Below are positions 1-5,625 of a stretch of DNA of 10,094 nt, in pieces. The notes below the pieces were generated by a model, which saw nothing but the letters and a program-made list of their open reading frames with translations, was not told the DNA's origin and made no database searches. Position 1 is the first letter of the stretch. Every line of letters begins with the position of its first letter. The position numbers and the translations under genes were made by a program. This DNA comes from an uncultured Alistipes sp. (GTDB lineage Bacteria > Bacteroidota > Bacteroidia > Bacteroidales > Rikenellaceae). Location of the stretch: the NCBI GenBank assembly GCA_900768045.1, contig CAAGBL010000026.1:1-10094 (forward strand), given 5' to 3'.

Positions 1-59
1 CTCATCTCGTCGGTCATCTCAACGGCAATGACTCATCTCGACGAACGGTGGGCGGCATA
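1..59. other. variable intergenic block with TCATCTC repeats
   Basis: This is the upstream part of an intergenic module cut by the window start. It carries three copies of TCATCTC (2-8, 14-20, 33-39) and the string ACGGTGGG near 45-52. The same two motifs recur in the block at 3518-3590, so these two modules share a spacer subtype. I see no open reading frame or RNA gene in it. Confidence 0.5.
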
Positions 60-79
60 GTGTATCTAAAACTTTACAC
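60..79. promoter_or_regulatory. candidate operator palindrome upstream of promoter 1
   Basis: Left arm GTGTATC (60-66), 6-bp centre and right arm TTTACAC (73-79) form an inverted repeat with 5 of 7 arm positions matching. The right arm starts 26 bp before the -35 box, as in most modules here. It could bind a dimeric regulator; this is inferred from recurrence, not from a known consensus. Confidence 0.5.
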
Positions 80-98
80 AAAAAATTTATATAGGGGC

Positions 99-127
99 TT
101 GACTAACTAGATTTAATTAGGTATATT
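99..127 (+). promoter_or_regulatory. promoter 1, sigma70 type
   Basis: -35 TTGACT (99-104), 17-bp spacer ending TTTAATTAGG, -10 TATATT (122-127). A leader with GAAACAA and AAGGAG (145-150) leads to the start codon at 157. The spacer and leader match those of promoters 3, 5, 8 and 10 far beyond what sigma70 recognition needs. Confidence 0.88.
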
Positions 128-156
128 TATACTAGAAACAACAAAAGGAGTATCTT

Positions 157-720
157 ATGGCAAGACGACCCAAAACATCAAAGACGGTAAAATTCCCTAT
201 CAAACTTGATACGGGAACACAAGAACCGCCTACACTTGAAGAATACTGGTTTGGCGACAAGAAAAAGCACAAACTTACGGGTGAAGAATATGACGAAGCC
301 GTGCAATCCTACGAAGATACCTTTGGCACAATCACCTTTGACTGCGACTGCGTTGTGTTCAACCTTGAAGAATGGGCTGACATCGACTGCTTCTACCCCG
401 AGAACAAGCGAGACGAGAAGCCCTTTAACACGCTGTATAGGCGTTCCTACAATGTTGCTCTCCGCTGTGAAACTTGGTGGAAAGATTGTTGCGTAAACGA
501 TTATTCGGGACACGGCAAGTTCTACATTGAAAGCGACAACGGCTTCTACGATGATTTGAAAGCCATCGGAAACAAGTATGTTCGTAGCAGGATTGAAGCG
601 GCTTTCCGTTCGTTCCTTGAAAATAAGTGTGTTGCCGTCGATGATGCTACGGCTGACGACAAGGACAAATGGGAACCTGACGAATGGCACGCAACTTATT
701 GGGGAAGCCCTTTGGAATAA
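157..720 (+). CDS. hypothetical protein, Cys- and Trp-rich, 187 aa
   Basis: I do not recognise this protein. The ATG at 157 follows AAGGAG with 6 bases between them and lies downstream of promoter 1, so the start is well supported. The first 16 residues are basic (MARRPKTSKTVKFPIK) and the rest is acidic and aromatic, with Trp at 31, 73, 107, 108, 172, 177 and 182. Seven cysteines fall at 63, 65, 78, 104, 111, 112 and 158; the C-x-C and CC pairs could bind metal, but no standard zinc-finger spacing is complete. There is no signal peptide or membrane segment, so it is probably cytoplasmic. It is the first gene of a two-gene unit; the lipoprotein gene follows 11 bases after its stop. The real frame is clear from codon use; a 170-codon antisense frame beneath it is a shadow. 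Confidence 0.85.
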   Translation: MARRPKTSKTVKFPIKLDTGTQEPPTLEEYWFGDKKKHKLTGEEYDEAVQSYEDTFGTITFDCDCVVFNLEEWADIDCFYPENKRDEKPFNTLYRRSYNVALRCETWWKDCCVNDYSGHGKFYIESDNGFYDDLKAIGNKYVRSRIEAAFRSFLENKCVAVDDATADDKDKWEPDEWHATYWGSPLE

Positions 721-731
721 TAGGAGGAACG

Positions 732-1040
732 ATGAAAAAATTATTTTTTATTTTTGCTATTGCCAGCACCTTATTTGGTTGCTCCGATAATTCTAGTTCG
801 CCGCAGATTTGCGAGAAGAAGCACCTATATTATGAAGATGTGGTTTCGACAAGATACAAAGACCAGTATTATACTCAATGGCTTAAAGAGGCTTGTATCG
901 ACCATTATGAGCCTGGGTTTATTGAAAGTCAGGCTGAATATGGCATTATAATTAAACCTGATTTTGATAATTGTTCATCTTTTGATTACAAGTATTACCT
1001 CACCATTGAAGAATGCGGAGATATTTACATAAAGGAGTAA
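732..1040 (+). CDS. small lipoprotein, 102 aa
   Basis: The protein begins MKKLFFIFAIASTLFGC: two lysines, a hydrophobic stretch at residues 4-14 and a lipobox-like LFGC with the lipid-bearing Cys at 17. Phe at -2 is unusual but tolerated. Ser at +2 would direct it to the outer membrane in a Gram-negative cell. The mature part has four cysteines (27, 55, 81, 95), enough for two disulphides, which fits an exported protein. The start at 732 is set by AGGAGG at 722-727; an in-frame ATG at 684 lies inside the upstream gene and would hide the signal peptide. By my count this gene is about 35% G+C against roughly 45% for its neighbour, with many TAT, AAT and GAT codons, which suggests a different origin. 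Phage lipoproteins such as T5 Llp block receptors against superinfection; a similar role here is only a guess. The family is not recognised. Confidence 0.85.
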   Translation: MKKLFFIFAIASTLFGCSDNSSSPQICEKKHLYYEDVVSTRYKDQYYTQWLKEACIDHYEPGFIESQAEYGIIIKPDFDNCSSFDYKYYLTIEECGDIYIKE

Positions 1041-1047
1041 AACCACC

Positions 1048-1080
1048 GCCCGCAAAAGCGGGCATTTTTATTTTTACTTT
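1048..1080 (+). terminator. intrinsic terminator of unit 1
   Basis: The stem GCCCGC / GCGGGC (1048-1053, 1058-1063) has an AAAA loop and is followed by a T-rich run. The last stem base is 26 bp before the 17-bp element at 1090. Confidence 0.88.
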
Positions 1081-1089
1081 TCGATTTCT

Positions 1090-1106
1090 AACTTGGGTTA
1101 TCACCC
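1090..1106 (+). repeat. 17-bp post-terminator element, copy 1
   Basis: AACTTGGGTTATCACCC, identical to the consensus of the eight copies. Its inner part GGGT-TATC-ACCC is an imperfect dyad. It is followed directly by a small hairpin (1107-1112 / 1117-1122, loop GCTA). Confidence 0.85.
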
Positions 1107-1168
1107 TTCGCAGCTATGCGAGCAGGAAGACCCTGGGGTGGATTTTTTAAATAAATTTGATTTACCTA

Positions 1169-1197
1169 TTGACAAACCAAATCCAATTATCTATATT
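1169..1197 (+). promoter_or_regulatory. promoter 2 (DUF932 gene), divergent variant
   Basis: -35 TTGACA (1169-1174), 17-bp spacer, -10 TATATT (1192-1197). The ACCTATTGACAAAC part matches the other modules. However, the spacer reads CCAATTATC instead of TTTAATTAGG, and no TTTACAC palindrome lies upstream (T/A-rich sequence sits at the expected place). This gene is therefore probably controlled differently from its neighbours. Confidence 0.8.
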
Positions 1198-1241
1198 TAA
1201 TTATGTAATTGAAACAAATCACACAAACAAAGGAGTCCATC

Positions 1242-2174
1242 ATGGCTGACATCATTTCCCTTCCCCGCATCGCTTCTTGGGCAAGCATCGGCACTACCCT
1301 TGACACTACCGTGGTAGAAGATGCTCTCACAAAGGCAAAACTCAATTACGAAGTGACAAAGGAATCCCTCTATCTTGCAAACGGAGACAAAATCCCGAAG
1401 ATGGCGGCAACCACCTACACCACCAACGACGAGGGCAACGTTACAAAGCACATCCTCGGCACCGTGGGTGAAGACTACGAAGTGGTGCAGAACCGCGATG
1501 GCTTTGCGTTCGTTGATTACATCAGCGACGGCTTGAAGTTCGTCAAGGGGGGTATGACCCACACAGGCATGATTTACCTTATTGCAGAACTCCCCGAAGT
1601 TGATGTTTTGGGCGACAAGTTCAAACCCTATGTTATTTTCCGTAATTCTTTCAACGGAAAGTATCAGTTGTCCGCAGCCATTACTCCGCTCCGTGTTGTC
1701 TGTCAGAACCAATTTAATTTTGCTTTCAAGAACGTTGAAAACACCATCAACATTCGTCATTCGGCTCGTGCTTATGACCGCATGGAAGAAGCAGGGTATG
1801 TCTTGCAGGGAGTGGCGAATTACATGAACAAACTCAACGAAATTGCAAAGCAATTTGCAGGCATCAAACTCAGCAAGACCGAAACCGAAATCGCAGTCAA
1901 TATGTTGTTCCCCACGCCCGACAATGCGGATGAACGTGCCAAGTTGGTCCTTGCAAGTCAAAAGGCATCTTTCGTCAAGATGCTCGATGCAGACGACAAT
2001 CAGAACCACAAGGGCAACGCATGGGGCCTTGTAAACGCCTACACCGATTACATCACCCACACTAGCATCCGTAAGGGGCGCTACGAAGACAGCCAGTTCA
2101 TGAACACTTGCTTCAAGCCCATGAACAATATCCTTGACATCGTAGGACAATTGAAGTCGGTAAAGGTAGCCTAA
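1242..2174 (+). CDS. DUF932 family phage/plasmid-like protein, 310 aa
   Basis: This matches the DUF932 family (also known as the phage/plasmid-like protein family TIGR03299), common on plasmids and phages and of unknown biochemical function. Hallmarks seen are YEVVQNRDGFAFVD (79-92), an extended segment with LIAELPE, TPLRVVCQNQFNFAF (148-162), IRHS (171-174) and NAWGLVNAYTDYITH (259-273). The length of 310 residues is normal for the family, and no part appears to be missing. I place the start at ATG 1242, preceded by AAAGGAG at 1229-1235. A TTG codon at 1209 is in frame, but it lies only 12 bp past the -10 box and has no ribosome site. It is the only gene of its unit, flanked by terminators on both sides, and its promoter lacks the upstream palindrome found elsewhere. 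Some DUF932 genes sit next to recombination or anti-restriction genes, but no such partner is evident here. The family call is firm; the role is unknown. Confidence 0.93.
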   Translation: MADIISLPRIASWASIGTTLDTTVVEDALTKAKLNYEVTKESLYLANGDKIPKMAATTYTTNDEGNVTKHILGTVGEDYEVVQNRDGFAFVDYISDGLKFVKGGMTHTGMIYLIAELPEVDVLGDKFKPYVIFRNSFNGKYQLSAAITPLRVVCQNQFNFAFKNVENTINIRHSARAYDRMEEAGYVLQGVANYMNKLNEIAKQFAGIKLSKTETEIAVNMLFPTPDNADERAKLVLASQKASFVKMLDADDNQNHKGNAWGLVNAYTDYITHTSIRKGRYEDSQFMNTCFKPMNNILDIVGQLKSVKVA

Positions 2175-2195
2175 TCCTGGGTCCTACTGCCGATG

Positions 2196-2222
2196 GCCCC
2201 CCAATTGGGGGGCTTTCTTTCT
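2196..2222 (+). terminator. intrinsic terminator of unit 2
   Basis: The stem GCCCCCC / GGGGGGC (2196-2202, 2207-2213) around AATT makes an 18-bp perfect palindrome. The tail TTTCTTTCTG is an interrupted, rather poor U-run. Its last stem base is exactly 26 bp from the following 17-bp element. Confidence 0.85.
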
Positions 2223-2239
2223 GTTTCAACAGGATTTCC

Positions 2240-2256
2240 AACTTGGGTTATCACCC
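2240..2256 (+). repeat. 17-bp post-terminator element, copy 2
   Basis: AACTTGGGTTATCACCC, a consensus copy. A second hairpin, ACCCGG / CCGGGT (2270-2275, 2284-2289), follows in the variable block. Confidence 0.85.
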
Positions 2257-2304
2257 TCCGCAGCTGGAAACCCGGTGCGACTGCCGGGTGGGTCTGTGTG
2301 AACC

Positions 2305-2324
2305 GTGTTTATGAAAGTTTACAC
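2305..2324. promoter_or_regulatory. candidate operator palindrome upstream of promoter 3
   Basis: Left arm GTGTTTA (2305-2311) and right arm TTTACAC (2318-2324) are separated by 6 bp; 5 of 7 arm positions are complementary, including the outer GTGT/ACAC. The right arm starts 25 bp before the -35 box. Confidence 0.5.
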
Positions 2325-2342
2325 AAAAATTGCTATGACCTA

Positions 2343-2371
2343 TTGACAAACTGGATTTAATTAGGTATATT
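2343..2371 (+). promoter_or_regulatory. promoter 3, sigma70 type
   Basis: -35 TTGACA (2343-2348), 17-bp spacer AACTGGATTTAATTAGG, -10 TATATT (2366-2371). This is a perfect -35 with an optimal spacer. AAGGAG at 2389-2394 serves the gene at 2401. Confidence 0.9.
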
Positions 2372-2400
2372 TAGTATAGAACTTTAACAAGGAGTATAAT

Positions 2401-2835
2401 ATGTCGATGGGCTATGGTGCTAACTATGCGGACGTAATCAAGACGGAAACCCTTGCCACCATCGTTGGTGATAAGGCTCTCGTTGATGATTTCGTTCAGA
2501 AGTATGACAAGTATGAACCTGACAATGACGGTATGGACTACCTCGACCTTAACGACACGCTCAATGATGGCAAAATCAGAAAGGACGACAGCAAAGAGTT
2601 GGCCGCACTCTACAAGGCGTGGAAGGCTCTCGATACCGCATTCAATAAGGCTACTGGTCTTACCCTGTTCGTGGACTACCACTCTCGTGATGATGAGGGC
2701 GACCGCTACGATGAAGTTGACGGTATGTTTATTTCTGTGTGTGGTCTTTATCAGCCTACGGCAAAATACAAAAAGTTAAAAGCAAAGTTTGGCGACGATG
2801 TTGTCGAACGCAAATTCTATGTTTCATTTGGATAA
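2401..2835 (+). CDS. hypothetical protein, MSMGYGANYADVI type, 144 aa
   Basis: This is a small acidic protein of unknown function. The ATG at 2401 follows AAGGAG (2389-2394) and promoter 3. The N-terminus MSMGYGANYADVI seems familiar from unnamed phage and plasmid proteins, but I cannot name a family. The middle (about 42-64) is rich in Asp (DNDGMDYLDLNDTLNDGK) and a second acidic patch lies at 95-107. The central and C-terminal parts alternate helical and beta-like segments. There is no membrane segment, signal or cysteine motif, so it is probably cytoplasmic. The stop codon overlaps the ribosome site of the next gene, so the two are almost certainly cotranscribed and translationally linked. 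Confidence 0.85.
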   Translation: MSMGYGANYADVIKTETLATIVGDKALVDDFVQKYDKYEPDNDGMDYLDLNDTLNDGKIRKDDSKELAALYKAWKALDTAFNKATGLTLFVDYHSRDDEGDRYDEVDGMFISVCGLYQPTAKYKKLKAKFGDDVVERKFYVSFG

Positions 2836-2846
2836 GGAGACCACCT

Positions 2847-3434
2847 ATGATACGCAAAGTAAAAATTCAACCGTTGACAGGCGATGAAGCACCGTTTGTT
2901 GTGTCCGTCGCTATTGGCGAAACCGTGAAGAACAATGTTGCTATCCCCTCTGGGTATAACAAAGAAGATGTGTATTTCTTCTTCCAGAACTTAAAGGATT
3001 TCAAAACTGCGTTCACCGAAGATGCGGAGTTCGTCGAAGAACATATCAAGGGCGGTGAGTTCTGCTCGTTCCGCATTCTTGAAGATATGGGTCTGGAAAG
3101 CGAAGAGGTTAAGTATGTGGTTGTGAACTGGTGTGCTTCCGATGAAGAGGATAGTGCAGGTTGTTTCAGCCAGTATTTCAATTCCGAAGATGAAGCGGTG
3201 GAGTTCTTGCGTAAGGACTTGATTGAGTTCATCGAGGAAAACAACCTGCTCATTGAAGATGTGAATACTGACTTTGAGGGAGATGGCGAATATAAGTCCA
3301 TCGACGACATTCCCCTTGATACCGAGGGTAGTGTGTGGTATGGAGATGTTCGGCACTTTTGGTCGGTTCAAGAAGTCCACGAATACTATGAAGAAAACAA
3401 CGACGAAGAAAAAGACAAAGCAACCGATGACTAA
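2847..3434 (+). CDS. strongly acidic hypothetical protein, 195 aa
   Basis: I do not recognise this protein. I count about 50 Asp/Glu against about 16 Lys/Arg, a net charge near -34, spread over the whole length and strongest at the C-terminus (YYEENNDEEKDKATDD). The N-terminal part (1-50) looks beta-rich. Residues near 115-145 contain FNSEDEAVEFLRKDLIEFIE, probably helical. Such charge is typical of DNA-mimic inhibitors of restriction enzymes or nucleoid proteins (Ocr, ArdA), but no sequence match to those is visible, so this is only a possibility. The start is set by AAGGAG at 2834-2839, which overlaps the stop of the previous gene; the frame is open further upstream, but that part lies inside the other gene. 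It ends unit 3. Confidence 0.86.
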   Translation: MIRKVKIQPLTGDEAPFVVSVAIGETVKNNVAIPSGYNKEDVYFFFQNLKDFKTAFTEDAEFVEEHIKGGEFCSFRILEDMGLESEEVKYVVVNWCASDEEDSAGCFSQYFNSEDEAVEFLRKDLIEFIEENNLLIEDVNTDFEGDGEYKSIDDIPLDTEGSVWYGDVRHFWSVQEVHEYYEENNDEEKDKATDD

Positions 3435-3457
3435 TTGCTAGGTGTTGGTTGGAGTAG

Positions 3458-3480
3458 CCCCCTCGAAAGAGGGGGTTTAT
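3458..3480 (+). terminator. intrinsic terminator of unit 3
   Basis: The stem CCCCCTC / GAGGGGG (3458-3464, 3469-3475) has a GAAA tetraloop. The tail TTTATTGCTG has only a short U-run. The gap to the next element is 26 bp. Confidence 0.85.
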
Positions 3481-3501
3481 TGCTGTTGCCGCATGATTTT
3501 C

Positions 3502-3517
3502 AACTTGGGTTATCACC
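3502..3517 (+). repeat. post-terminator element, copy 3 (16 bp match)
   Basis: AACTTGGGTTATCACC; the final C of the consensus is replaced by T. Otherwise identical and in the same orientation. Confidence 0.84.
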
Positions 3518-3590
3518 TATCACACCGTTGGCATCTCCCGGGGTCATCTCGTCGCTGTCGCCGTGTCATCTCATTCACGGTGGGTTCACT
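3518..3590. other. variable intergenic block, TCATCTC subtype
   Basis: This is the longest variable block in the window. It carries TCATCTC at 3544-3550 and 3566-3572, CATCTC at 3532-3537, and ACGGTGGG at 3577-3584, all shared with the block at 1-59. No coding sequence is seen. Confidence 0.5.
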
Positions 3591-3610
3591 GTGTAAACGA
3601 AACTTTACAC
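3591..3610. promoter_or_regulatory. perfect operator palindrome upstream of promoter 4
   Basis: GTGTAAACGAAACTTTACAC is a perfect 7-bp inverted repeat around a 6-bp centre. It is the best copy of the series. Its centre is about 30 bp before the -35 box, near -65 from the likely transcription start, a usual position for an activator contacting the RNA polymerase alpha subunit. The 12-bp separation of TGT and ACA differs from the 10 bp of a CRP site. Confidence 0.65.
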
Positions 3611-3629
3611 AAAAAGTGGCTCTTACCTA

Positions 3630-3658
3630 TTGACTAAATAGATTTAATTATCTATATT
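3630..3658 (+). promoter_or_regulatory. promoter 4, sigma70 type
   Basis: -35 TTGACT (3630-3635), 17-bp spacer with TTTAATTATC, -10 TATATT (3653-3658). The leader has GAAACAACAAAA and a weaker ribosome site, GAGG (3681-3684). Confidence 0.87.
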
Positions 3659-3692
3659 ATATACATAGAAACAACAAAACGAGGAAACCAAA

Positions 3693-4211
3693 ATGAAAAC
3701 CGACAAAACCAAATTCTACACCGTTACGAGCGTCTGTGTTTCGGGCGGTTCAACTGAAGTAATCACGTGGAAGCCCCTTTACCTTACCCTTGATGAAGCG
3801 GCAAAGGCTGTGGCTGATGCTGTGAACGAAACCCTGCTTATGGAAGAGCGTGAAGCCAATGTTACGGCTGATAAGTGCGAAAAGGGCTACTCCCTGTTTA
3901 CGGGCGGTGGTCAACTCCACATCACTATCACGGCACACCCCCGTCCGTTCGGTCTGCTCTATATGGACTGCGACAATATGGAACAGACCCTTGACCTGTT
4001 CCCCGACAAAAAGAGTGCTGAAAAAGCCGTTTCCGAAAAGGCTAAACAGGGTATGAAAAATTTGGGTTATGACACTCCCGAATACATCTACGCAAAACGA
4101 GATGGGGGAGATTGCGAAATCGAAAAGAGCGATGTTAAGGCAGAAGAACCTTACATCACGATTGACACCCTTGATGGCAACCATATCACTTGGGATGCAA
4201 GACAAATTTAA
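3693..4211 (+). CDS. hypothetical protein, 172 aa
   Basis: The function is not recognised. The start is the ATG at 3693, 8 bases after GAGG and downstream of promoter 4. It is a soluble-looking protein of mixed alpha/beta type: a beta-like start (FYTVTSVCVSGGSTEVITWK), a helix near residues 33-52 (DEAAKAVADAVNETLLMEER), a central strand region with HITITAHPRP, a second helix near 108-123 and a C-terminal strand ITIDTLDGNHITWD. The repeated strand-helix plan might mean two related halves, but sequence identity between the halves is not obvious. There is no signal peptide or membrane segment. It is the first of two genes in unit 4, with 21 bases to the next start. Several antisense frames under it are shadows. 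Confidence 0.84.
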   Translation: MKTDKTKFYTVTSVCVSGGSTEVITWKPLYLTLDEAAKAVADAVNETLLMEEREANVTADKCEKGYSLFTGGGQLHITITAHPRPFGLLYMDCDNMEQTLDLFPDKKSAEKAVSEKAKQGMKNLGYDTPEYIYAKRDGGDCEIEKSDVKAEEPYITIDTLDGNHITWDARQI

Positions 4212-4232
4212 TTTTTCCAAAAGGAGAATTGT

Positions 4233-4472
4233 ATGACAGAAAAAGAAGCAATGGAATATCCCCTCAATGCAAAGCGTAAGCCGAGCAAGAAGCACAAAGA
4301 CCCTGTAATTGTGGTCTGCTACCGTCAGAGGGAACACTGGGATAGGCAAAAGGCTATCGCCTTTTACGAGGAAGGAATGTTCTGCTGTGAGGGTGCGGAA
4401 GCCGACCGTTACAAAGAGGTTGTCCGCCAACTGAAAGCAGGTCGCAAGGTTGCCTCTGATGGCGTAAGTTAA
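4233..4472 (+). CDS. small hypothetical protein with FYEEGMFCCEGAE motif, 79 aa
   Basis: This is a basic N-terminus (KRKPSKKHKD, 14-23) followed by YRQREHWDRQKAIAFYEEGM (31-50) and CCEGAEADRYKEVVRQLKAG. The pattern FYxEGMxCCEGAExxRYxxVxxQLxxG resembles, from memory, short segments in uncharacterised proteins of Firmicutes conjugative elements and phages. I cannot name the family or its role. The predicted fold is two helices joined by the CCEG turn. The start is well marked by AAGGAG (4221-4226). It lies 21 bases after the preceding stop and ends at a strong terminator, so the pair forms one operon under promoter 4. Confidence 0.82.
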   Translation: MTEKEAMEYPLNAKRKPSKKHKDPVIVVCYRQREHWDRQKAIAFYEEGMFCCEGAEADRYKEVVRQLKAGRKVASDGVS

Positions 4473-4495
4473 GTTTGTGTCCATAAGCTCCGTAG

Positions 4496-4522
4496 CCCCT
4501 GCCGAAAGGCAGGGGTTTTCCT
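4496..4522 (+). terminator. intrinsic terminator of unit 4
   Basis: The 8-bp stem CCCCTGCC / GGCAGGGG (4496-4503, 4508-4515) has a GAAA loop and the tail TTTTCCTTTG. The gap to the next element is 27 bp. Confidence 0.88.
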
Positions 4523-4542
4523 TTGCTTCGCCCATGATATTC

Positions 4543-4559
4543 AACTTGGGTTATCACCC
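4543..4559 (+). repeat. 17-bp post-terminator element, copy 4
   Basis: AACTTGGGTTATCACCC, a consensus copy. It is followed by a 7-bp hairpin (4567-4573 / 4577-4583, loop GCT) placed like the one after copy 1. Confidence 0.85.
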
Positions 4560-4602
4560 CTTTCCCCTTCGCCGCTGGCGGAGGCTGCTTGGTATCGAGG
4601 GG

Positions 4603-4622
4603 TTGTTAATAGAATTTTACAA
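4603..4622. promoter_or_regulatory. candidate operator palindrome upstream of promoter 5
   Basis: Left arm TTGTTAA and right arm TTTACAA are 6 bp apart; 6 of 7 positions are complementary. The outer base pair is T-A here instead of G-C, changed on both sides, which supports real dyad symmetry. Confidence 0.5.
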
Positions 4623-4640
4623 TTATTTTTATCTGACCTA

Positions 4641-4669
4641 TTGACAAACTGAATTTAATTAGGTATATT
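4641..4669 (+). promoter_or_regulatory. promoter 5, sigma70 type
   Basis: -35 TTGACA (4641-4646), 17-bp spacer AACTGAATTTAATTAGG, -10 TATATT (4664-4669). CGGAG at 4687-4691 precedes the ATG at 4698. Confidence 0.9.
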
Positions 4670-4697
4670 TATACTAGAAACAACAACGGAGTAAATT

Positions 4698-5096
4698 ATG
4701 ACAAAAGAAATCATCACCCTAGCAGACCTTAAAGAGGACATTGAGTTTCTCAATCGTGAGAAGTGCGGTTGTTGCCATCACCTTATCAACACAACAGATG
4801 GTGGTCGCAAACTGTGTATCGTTGTGGGCTGGCTTGACGGATTCGACGAAGCACCCGACGGAACGCCCAACGCTGACAAGACGTGGCGTATCTGTGGCAA
4901 GATAGCCTACCAGACCGCCAACTCCGCCATGCAATGCGACTTCGACATTGACTGGCTGTTCCCCTACTATGAGAACGGAGAGGCTGACGCAACCGACATT
5001 GAGGTTAGCGGAGTTCAGTCCGACGTTGATTATCTTAACATAGAAGCAAATCGTGTGTGGAATGAGTGGAAAGACACTCTCGATACACTTGCATAA
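4698..5096 (+). CDS. hypothetical protein with CGCCHH cluster, 132 aa
   Basis: I do not recognise this protein. Near the N-terminus it has EKCGCCHHL (21-29), with further cysteines at 40, 66 and 80. The close C-x-C-C-H-H group plus Cys40 could bind a metal ion, but it matches no standard zinc ribbon I know. The middle holds a beta-like core (LCIVVGWLDGFDE, TWRICGKIAYQT, CDFDIDWLF) and the C-terminus a helix (LNIEANRVWNEWKDTLDTLA). Acidic overall, with no signal peptide or membrane segment. The start follows CGGAG and promoter 5. The next gene begins 13 bases after its stop, with the ribosome site overlapping the stop, so they form one operon. Confidence 0.84.
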   Translation: MTKEIITLADLKEDIEFLNREKCGCCHHLINTTDGGRKLCIVVGWLDGFDEAPDGTPNADKTWRICGKIAYQTANSAMQCDFDIDWLFPYYENGEADATDIEVSGVQSDVDYLNIEANRVWNEWKDTLDTLA

Positions 5097-5109
5097 AGGA
5101 GAGGATAAA

Positions 5110-5418
5110 ATGGCTACTGACAACGAATTGCTTACTAGCGACGGCAAAGCGACCATAGTGTACAAGGACGGCAAAGCGACGGTGACTATCACGGACGAGA
5201 ATAACCGTGTAGCATTAGTCAAGACCCTCGAAGACGACAACTGTGAGGACTGTTGGCTTGAATTTGATTTCAATGGAACTCATTATAGGGCTAACGTGTT
5301 CGACCAGCCCGACGATTATGGCGTAGGCTGCTGGGTATATCCTAACGGAGACATTAGCGACGAAATTCCTTTGAACACCGAAGTGTATGAGGGGGATAAG
5401 CTCATCAGAACTAATTGA
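5110..5418 (+). CDS. small acidic hypothetical protein with internal 9-residue repeat, 102 aa
   Basis: The function is unknown. I use the ATG at 5110, 8 bases after AAGGAG (5096-5101); the frame is open further upstream only inside the previous gene. Residues 10-18 and 19-27 repeat the pattern xDGKATxxx. At DNA level the 14 bases GACGGCAAAGCGAC occur at 5140-5153 and again at 5167-5180, a 27-bp period, so a tandem duplication of nine codons is likely. The resulting beta-hairpin-like segment is followed by CEDCW (45-49) and GVGCWVYPNGD. The protein looks all-beta, is acidic and has no export signal. It is the last gene of unit 5. Confidence 0.83.
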   Translation: MATDNELLTSDGKATIVYKDGKATVTITDENNRVALVKTLEDDNCEDCWLEFDFNGTHYRANVFDQPDDYGVGCWVYPNGDISDEIPLNTEVYEGDKLIRTN

Positions 5419-5423
5419 TGATA

Positions 5424-5460
5424 GGGGGTTAAACCCCCTTTTAATTTATTTTATTTTATT
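5424..5460 (+). terminator. intrinsic terminator of unit 5
   Basis: The stem GGGGG / CCCCC (5424-5428, 5434-5438) has the loop TTAAA and is followed by a long T-rich run. The gap to the next element is 26 bp. Confidence 0.85.
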
Positions 5461-5464
5461 TTTC

Positions 5465-5481
5465 AACTTGGGTTATCACCC
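5465..5481 (+). repeat. 17-bp post-terminator element, copy 5
   Basis: AACTTGGGTTATCACCC, a consensus copy. CTCGGTTTCC follows 40 bp from its start, as in copies 7 and 8. Confidence 0.85.
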
Positions 5482-5561
5482 CTAGCCTGGGTCCCCTCCT
5501 TCTCCTCGGTTTCCCACAGTGAGCGTTTCAAAAATTTTACATAAAAATTTGTTATAACCTA

Positions 5562-5590
5562 TTGACAAAAGGGATTTAATTAAGTATATT
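5562..5590 (+). promoter_or_regulatory. promoter 6, sigma70 type
   Basis: -35 TTGACA (5562-5567), 17-bp spacer ending TTTAATTAAG, -10 TATATT (5585-5590). TTTACAT lies at 5536-5542, 26 bp upstream of the -35 box, but the left half of the palindrome is poorly kept here. Confidence 0.88.
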
Positions 5591-5625
5591 ATACCTAGTG
5601 AAACACTTAAAACGGAGAAATCACT

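Noticed and set aside
1209..1241. TTG at 1209 as start of the DUF932 gene
   Set aside because: It would lie at the transcription start without room for a ribosome site; ATG 1242 has AAAGGAG at the right distance.
1197..2150. Long antisense open frame (317 codons) opposite the DUF932 gene
   Set aside because: The + strand product is a clear family member with promoter, ribosome site and terminator. The antisense frame has no ribosome site or promoter and reads as a typical mirror of coding bias.
3250..3516. Antisense frames that begin MITQVE or MITHVE at several junctions
   Set aside because: They arise because the reverse complement of the 17-bp element reads GTG ATA ACC CAA GTT. The sequences after it are unrelated and pass through terminators, so this is a by-product of the repeat and not a peptide family.
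3476..3517. Antisense promoter using TTGAAA in the reverse complement of the element
   Set aside because: Some copies have TTAGAA or TTGGAA there, and no -10 box is conserved at 17 bp, so there is no consistent reverse promoter.
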